A DNA stretch of 64,000 nt from Panicum virgatum (taxonomy: Eukaryota; Streptophyta; Magnoliopsida; Poales; Poaceae): positions 34,500,087-34,564,086 of the forward strand of contig NC_053149.1 in NCBI RefSeq assembly GCF_016808335.1, in the 5' to 3' direction. The notes below the pieces were generated by a model. The model had not been told where the DNA came from. It made no database searches and saw nothing but the letters and a program-made list of their open reading frames with translations. Both the position numbers and the translations under genes were made by a program. Positions 59,001 to 64,000 of the stretch are shown here, one piece after another; within the stretch, counting starts at the first letter, position 1; the number at the start of each line of letters is the position of its first letter.

Positions 59001-60930
59001 TATTTCCGCTCTGGAATCTTCAATGGCTGTAACAGACCTGCTGGCCTCTGATGCTCAGCCTTGACACGCTGACAGTTGTCACAAATAGCCACGTACTCTG
59101 CCACTGAATGCTTCATCCCATACCACCAGAAGCATTCCTTGAGATCATAGTACATCTTGGTACTGCCTGGATGGATAGAGTAAGCTGTATCATGAGCCTC
59201 ACTCAGAATCAACTTCCAGAGATCCTTCACATCTGGCACACAGATCCGGTTCTTGTACCACAAGGTACCCTGATCATCTTCTCTGAAATGAGGAGCCTTG
59301 CCCTTCTTGAGCAACTCACGAATCTCCTGCAGCTTCTTATCTTCTTTATGATGCTGCCTGATCTCTGCCTCTAGAGTGGGCACTGCCTCGAATGCTGCAC
59401 TCGAAGTATGATGCAAGAAACCCAGATTCAAATACTCAAAATCCTCGCATAACTCTGGAGGCATCTGGAAAGCCACGGCCATGTTGACATAGCTTCTTCT
59501 GCTCAGAGCATCTGCCACAACATTGGCCTTACCTGGATGATAGTGAATCTCCAGGTCATAATCCTTGACCAGCTCTAACCATCTCCTCTGCTGCATGTTC
59601 AACTCATTCTGCATGAAAATATACTTGAGGCTCTTGTGATCAGTGTAGATATCACACTGCTGCCCGAACAAGTAATGCCTCCAAATCTTCAGAGCATGTA
59701 CAACTACGGCTAACTCAAGATAATAAAGTGGGATAGTTCAGCTCAAGCCGGCGTAACTGCCGTGAAGCATAAGCAATCACTCTGCCCTCCTGCATCAGAA
59801 CACAACCAAGACCATCCTTCGAAGCATCACAATACACCATGAACCTCTTGCTCTGGTCTGGCAGAGTAAGGACTGGCACTGTAGTCAACATCTTCTTCAG
59901 CTCATCAAATGCCATCTGACGCTCATCAGTCCATATAAATGCCGCATTCTTCTCTAGCAAAGAAGTCAAGGGCTTCGTGATCTTGGAGAAATTCTCAATG
60001 AACCTCCGATAATATCCCGCTAAGCCCAAGAATGACCGGACTTCATTCACCATCTATGGTGTCTCCCACTCGAGCACATCCTTCACCGTTGCTCGGATCA
60101 ACTGCAATGCCTCCCTTGGAGATGATATGACCGAGGAATGGAACTTCGTCAATCCAGAACTCGCACTTGCTGAACTTAGCGTACAGCTGATGCTCCCTCA
60201 ATCTCTGCAACACGAGCCTCAGATGAACTTCATGCTCTGCCTCTGACTTGGAAAAGAATAAAATATCATCAATGAAGATCACCACGAAGACATCCAGATA
60301 ATCCATAAAAACCATGTTCATCAGGTGCATGAAGAAAGCCAGGGCATTGGTCAAGCCGAAAGACATGACCGTGTACTCATACAGCCCATACTTGCAGGTG
60401 AATGTCATCTTCAGAATATCCTCTGGACGGATCCTCAGCTGAAAATAACCCGAACGCAGATCAATCTTCGAGAATACACGAGCACCTCGAAGCAGATCAA
60501 AAAGATCCTCAATACGGGGCAGTGGATGCTTGTTCTTGATGGTAACTATGTTCAGATCTCGATAATCGACGCACATTCTCTTCGAATCATCCTTCTTATC
60601 TACTAGCAACAACGGAAAAGCCCAAGGAGAAAAGCTGCGATGGATATAGCCCTTGGCTAGCAACTCATCAATGGTCTTCTTGACTTCATGTTCTATAGGT
60701 GCCATGCGGTAGGGCCGCTTTGCAATAGGAGCTGTGCCAGGCAAGAGATCAATAGAAAACTCGATGTCGCGTTCAGGCAGCATACCTAGCAAATCATCCG
60801 GAAAAACATCAGTGAATTCAGACACCACGCAAATACCATCCATGGGTCTAGCCAACATCTGATGAAGAAATCTAGAATTCTCCGTAGCACTGACCGTCAC
60901 CTCTTAGCCATCAGATGCTGACAAGTGAAC
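59001..60930 (-). pseudogene. Element D reverse transcriptase and RNase H
   Basis: [48 protein letters not shown] and the active site [10 protein letters not shown] (IDD rather than VDD, usual in chromoviruses). RNase [41 protein letters not shown]. The integrase zinc region follows (CDNCQRVKA). A frameshift near 60105 lies after GGIAVDPS, a TAG at 60050-60052 stands before MVNEVRSF, and another frameshift near 59720 interrupts RNase H. All catalytic residues in the open parts are kept. Confidence 0.87.
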
Positions 60931-61289
60931 TATCCGCCGAGCACAATCAATACGGACTCCCCATCTGGTAAGGGTCTCCATGCCCAAAATCACATCTATC
61001 CACGAGGAATCAATGGCTATCAAGCCAGTGCGGAACTCTACCCCCTTATGACAATACTAACTCTGGAGCATATAGAACATGTATGTATCTAGCCCCCAGG
61101 TGAGGTAACTACCATAGCTGTTCTCATACAAGAAACTGGTATACCATGCTTTTTGGCAAATGACTTGGTAATGAAAGAATGAGTAGCACCGATATCGAAA
61201 AGCACAGTAGCTAGATGAGAGTTGACCATGAACGTACCAATAACGACGTTAGGAGCCTCGGCCGCTGACTCGGCCGTAACGTGGTTCAC
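60931..61289 (-). pseudogene. Element D protease
   Basis: The frame reads VVIGTFMVNSHLATVLF then D-I-G-A-T-H-S-F, where chromoviruses normally have D-S-G-A-T-H-S-F. The catalytic Asp stays but the following Ser is Ile. A TAG near 61060 and another near 60903 interrupt the path to RT (WIDVILGMETL is still readable). Confidence 0.75.
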
Positions 61290-62387
61290 TCGGCCCTGTG
61301 CTGGCGCCCTGGGCTAAGTTGGGCGCCCCTACTATCCCGCCTGCACCTTCCAGGGGCAAGAGTTGGCATAGTGCCCCGGCTGGCCGCAGTGATAGCACGC
61401 GCGAGGAGGTGCTGTAGCCTGCTGCCCGGCATGAGGAGCTGCCTGCCGTGGAGCCTGAGGTGCTTGCGGAACTGGTGGAGCGGCACGAGCAGGAGGTGCT
61501 GGAAACCTCGGGCCATGCCCCGCCTGCTGCTGCTGTCGAGGCAGGTACTGCTGCGGCCTCTGCTGGTACTGCTGGTGAGGCCGGTACTGCTGCTGCTGCT
61601 GAGGCGGCTGGAAGCGGGTATGGGTGTTACTGCCGGAAGCAACGGGAGTGATCTTCCTCTTCTAGTCCTCCATCTCTCGGTGCTTGCGCTCCGTGTTGAG
61701 CACGCTGTCAACCAGATGGTTCAAGTTATCGAAGCGGTGGTTGAGCAGCGTGTACTGGATGTAGTCCTCAAGACCCTCCATGAAATGCTCCTGCTTGTCG
61801 CGGTCATCTGCGACCTCGGCAGGGGCATAGCGAGCGAGCTGAAGGAAACGATCGCGATACTCCATGACCGTCATAGTTCCCTGCTTAAGCGAAAGGAACT
61901 CCTTCTTCTTCGTCTTCATCACGCCCGCGTGGACGTTGTGGTTGCGGAACCACTCCCGGAACTGGATCCAGGTGAAAGCCTCGCGGTCCTAAACTCGGTG
62001 GGACTCCCACCAGTCCAAAGCTGCCCCTCGCAACTGTCCTGCTGGGTACAAGACACGCTCCCGATCATCGCACTGGGAGATGTCCAGCTAACGCTCCACT
62101 GCACGGAGCCAGTCGTCCTCCTGGAGTGGGTCAGATGTATGGGAGAACGTCGGCGGGTGACCCCTCAGAAATTCCGCACGCCTGTCGCGGGTCTGCGGTG
62201 GTGGAGGAGGCGGAGGCTGCATGTGAGCCTGCTGCAGTGCCTGAACAGTGTTGTTCAGGGTGGCCATCATCTGCATCTGGAGCTGGAAGTACTGCTCCGG
62301 AGTCATGGGTGGAGGCATCGGTATCCCGGTACCCTGGTTGTTCTACCCCTCCTTCCGGTCAGAACCGGTGTGCTTAGTGTTCACCAT
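61290..62387 (-). pseudogene. Element D Gag
   Basis: Start ATG 62385-62387 (MVNTKHTGSDRKEG) with a stop at 62344-62346, then the body with MPPPMTPEQYFQLQMQMM, a proline run, and the retrotransposon Gag domain (FREWFRNHNVHAGVMKTKKKEFLSLKQGTMTVMEY, RFLQLARYAP). Downstream are a Gln- and Pro-rich linker and one zinc knuckle A-C-Y-H-C-G-Q-P-G-H-Y-A-N-S-C at 61345-61395 (C-x2-C-x4-H-x4-C, intact). Stops at about 62090 and 61990 break it. Confidence 0.8.
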
Positions 62388-62943
62388 CTGATTTGAACAA
62401 AAGATTTCATGAGCAAAGTTATTGCAGAAATAATTTCAGACGGATATGATATCTTTCTACAAGAAAACTTGGGCATGATAAAGTAGACAGGATAGAGTGC
62501 ATGGTTTTAACCCCAATGGTCTAACTCATTTTATTAATTAATTAACTTTAACTTAAGACTGATTTTCATTAAACAAAAATTTAACTACTAAGCTTATGCA
62601 ATCATCCAAAAATCCAAATCAAACATGTTGCATAATAACAAGCATACAAATTTCACAACTTAGCCGAGTTTAACACACGACTCGACTAACACAACGCGTC
62701 GCAGAACATTCTATCGTGCTATTATAAAGGGGTCGTTTAGCTTACTCCTATGATGGTCGGTCGACTTACTTCTGGCCAAAATCTACGGAAACTATTCTAT
62801 AGAGAGAAATCAAGGCAAGACGAGTAAAAATCTTGGAATTTCAAGGAATATAATAGCAAAATAGTTTCAGCAGATAAGAATTAGAGAAAAGAAGACATAA
62901 GACTCGACCAGTTATATCTAGGCTTTCGTTCTATAGTCGATAT
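62388..62943 (-). other. Element D 5' leader between primer site and gag
   Basis: AT-rich, no gene. This is the untranslated leader of the genomic RNA. Confidence 0.5.
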
Positions 62944-62956
62944 GGCTCTGATACCA
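62944..62956 (-). promoter_or_regulatory. Primer binding site of element D (initiator tRNA-Met)
   Basis: On the minus strand TGGTATCAGAGCC lies three bases after the LTR end. This sequence is complementary to the 3' end of plant initiator methionine tRNA and is the usual primer site of chromoviruses and Copia elements. Confidence 0.9.
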
Positions 62957-62959
62957 CTC

Positions 62960-64000
62960 TGTAACACCCGGTTTACAAAAGAACATAAACCGAGCAATCA
63001 TATACGTGACAGGATTAAGTCACACGTATATACAACAGAATGAATAGTATATCATATCACATATCACGTAAAAAGATATAATAAAGCGAGTACGAATGTT
63101 ATTTATTACAATAATGACAAAATGTCTGATACAGAATATGCAGAAGCGTAAAACATATACGAAGTCTCTCGGAAGCTGGGCACCACAGGGACGTCGACTG
63201 GGAGATGAACGCCTAGAAGTCCTCGTACTCCTGGTAGCTCTGGGTGAACTCCCTCGCGTTGGCAGGAACTGAGCAGCAGTAGAGTGTCCCCAAAAGGGCA
63301 AGAGGAAAAAGAGTAGAGTAGGCAAGAGTGAGTACACAACTCGTACTCAACAAGTATAACACAAACTATGAGGCTCTAAGGTTGGCTGACTCAACTGCAT
63401 TAGCTTTTAAGTCTTGGCAAAATTTTATTAAAGCTAATTACTACAAGTGGATGAATTACCATAAACCCAGTTACATAGTAATTAATCAAAATTAATTACG
63501 AACTACTGAGAACCAAACCAACCAACCAACCACCCGGGGAACCCTCCTAATCAAAGGAAGATAACCCCACTAATCAAAAGGAGGATCTGTGCCGCTCATA
63601 ACCGTGAGCACGGCTAGTATACCAGTTTTACACTCTGCAGAGGTTGCACATCTTTACCCACAAGTCGTGAGCTACGCTAGTTGTTCATCACACTTCCTTA
63701 GGTGAGATGACTAGCAAACTCACTACGAGGCCTTTACAAAGAATCTCGTTGGTAAGGAATAACCGCGAGGGTTGGATCGGCGACTATGGAGCAGGTCTAG
63801 TGGGCGTCAAGACACAAAGCAAAGACAAGGCCACTCAGCATGAGGGCCATAGAAGCTTACCACCCTTGCCCCACAGGTAAGTTACTCCAAACCAAAAAGA
63901 CCTAATTAGTAAGCCAAGACCGTCCCATTCTAATCTTGTGGTAGCGCTGTTGTCCCAGGTTGTCGCTCTATGAACCGGTCCTTATGGAGAGTTGCCAACT
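62960..64000 (-). repeat. 5' LTR of element D, first 1041 bp in plus coordinates
   Basis: Starts TGTAACACCCGG, keeping the intact terminal bases. It follows 54351-55390 with only scattered differences (for example gacaggattaag against gccaggatcaag, and cagcagtagagtg against cagtagtagagta). The rest is beyond the window. Confidence 0.9.

Larger units (their letters stand above)
27328..64000 (-). mobile_element. Ty3/gypsy element C, Tat lineage, split by B and D
   Basis: Reading from high to low coordinates on the minus strand: gag (54350-52149), protease start (52148-51835), element B in between, then the rest of protease and RT (35113 and below), RNase H, second RNase H-like domain, integrase, repeat tract, antisense gene and 3' LTR. 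The protein frame resumes across B without loss. Element D cuts gag at 54351, so C's first codons and 5' LTR lie beyond 64000. C is clearly diverged from A and B but shares their organisation. Confidence 0.85.
54351..64000 (-). mobile_element. Ty3/gypsy chromovirus element D, Tekay/Del-type, 5' LTR cut by window end
   Basis: Minus strand: 5' LTR (62960 onwards, incomplete), initiator-tRNA primer site, gag, protease, RT, RNase H, integrase with chromodomain, polypurine tract, 3' LTR (54351-57898). The visible first kilobase of both LTRs is nearly identical. D sits in element C's gag. The left target copy would be agaac (54346-54350). Several stops and frameshifts in pol make it defective although all parts are in place. 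Confidence 0.9.

Noticed and set aside
1..64000. CRISPR arrays, operons, riboswitches, tRNA or rRNA genes
   Set aside because: None seen. The sequence is plant nuclear DNA. The only tRNA-related piece is the primer site of element D.

Overview
The window is nuclear DNA of a grass (Poaceae): spliced plant genes with GT-AG introns, strongly GC-biased exons beside AT-rich spacers, and mostly nested transposable elements of families typical of large grass genomes. The species is not identifiable from this sequence alone. I see no tRNA, rRNA, CRISPR or bacterial features.

Layout, left block (1-19162). Ty3/gypsy element A (minus strand, Tat lineage) has its 5' LTR at 18685-19162 and runs leftwards through gag, protease, RT, RNase H, a second RNase H-like domain and integrase to 10924. 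There a CACTA (En/Spm) transposon ends in it. The CACTA carries a decayed Transposase_24-type gene, subterminal repeats and a GC-rich host-gene fragment. It is itself cut at 4685/4686 by a chromovirus (element E) of which the end of pol and a 3979-bp 3' LTR are seen. A non-autonomous hAT element (15985-16880) with a perfect 8-bp target duplication sits in A's gag.

Middle block (19163-27327). This is the least repeat-dense part. It holds a PIF/Harbinger-like element with TTA duplications (19497-20575), a broken Mutator-like transposase (21706-22757), and the one apparently intact host gene, a three-exon PLATZ zinc-binding protein of 206 residues (24140-25162, minus strand) with a TATA box.

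Right block (27328-64000). Tat element C (minus strand) starts with its 3' LTR at 27328-27755 and continues off the right edge. It was split twice. Complete Tat element B (35114-51834, plus strand, two LTRs and a near-perfect target duplication) landed at C's protease/RT junction. Tekay/Del-type chromovirus D (54351 to beyond 64000, minus strand) landed in C's gag. A 4844-bp solo LTR (38446-43289) in turn splits B. B and C each carry, between pol and the 3' LTR, an antisense gene and a tandem-repeat tract.

All element proteins show stops or frameshifts, so none looks autonomous as read. Points most worth a second look are the PLATZ gene, the spliced short reading frame conserved inside the giant chromovirus LTRs, the antisense genes of the Tat elements, the duplicated segment in Tat Gag, and the CAG/TGG-to-TAG stop pattern in A and B.
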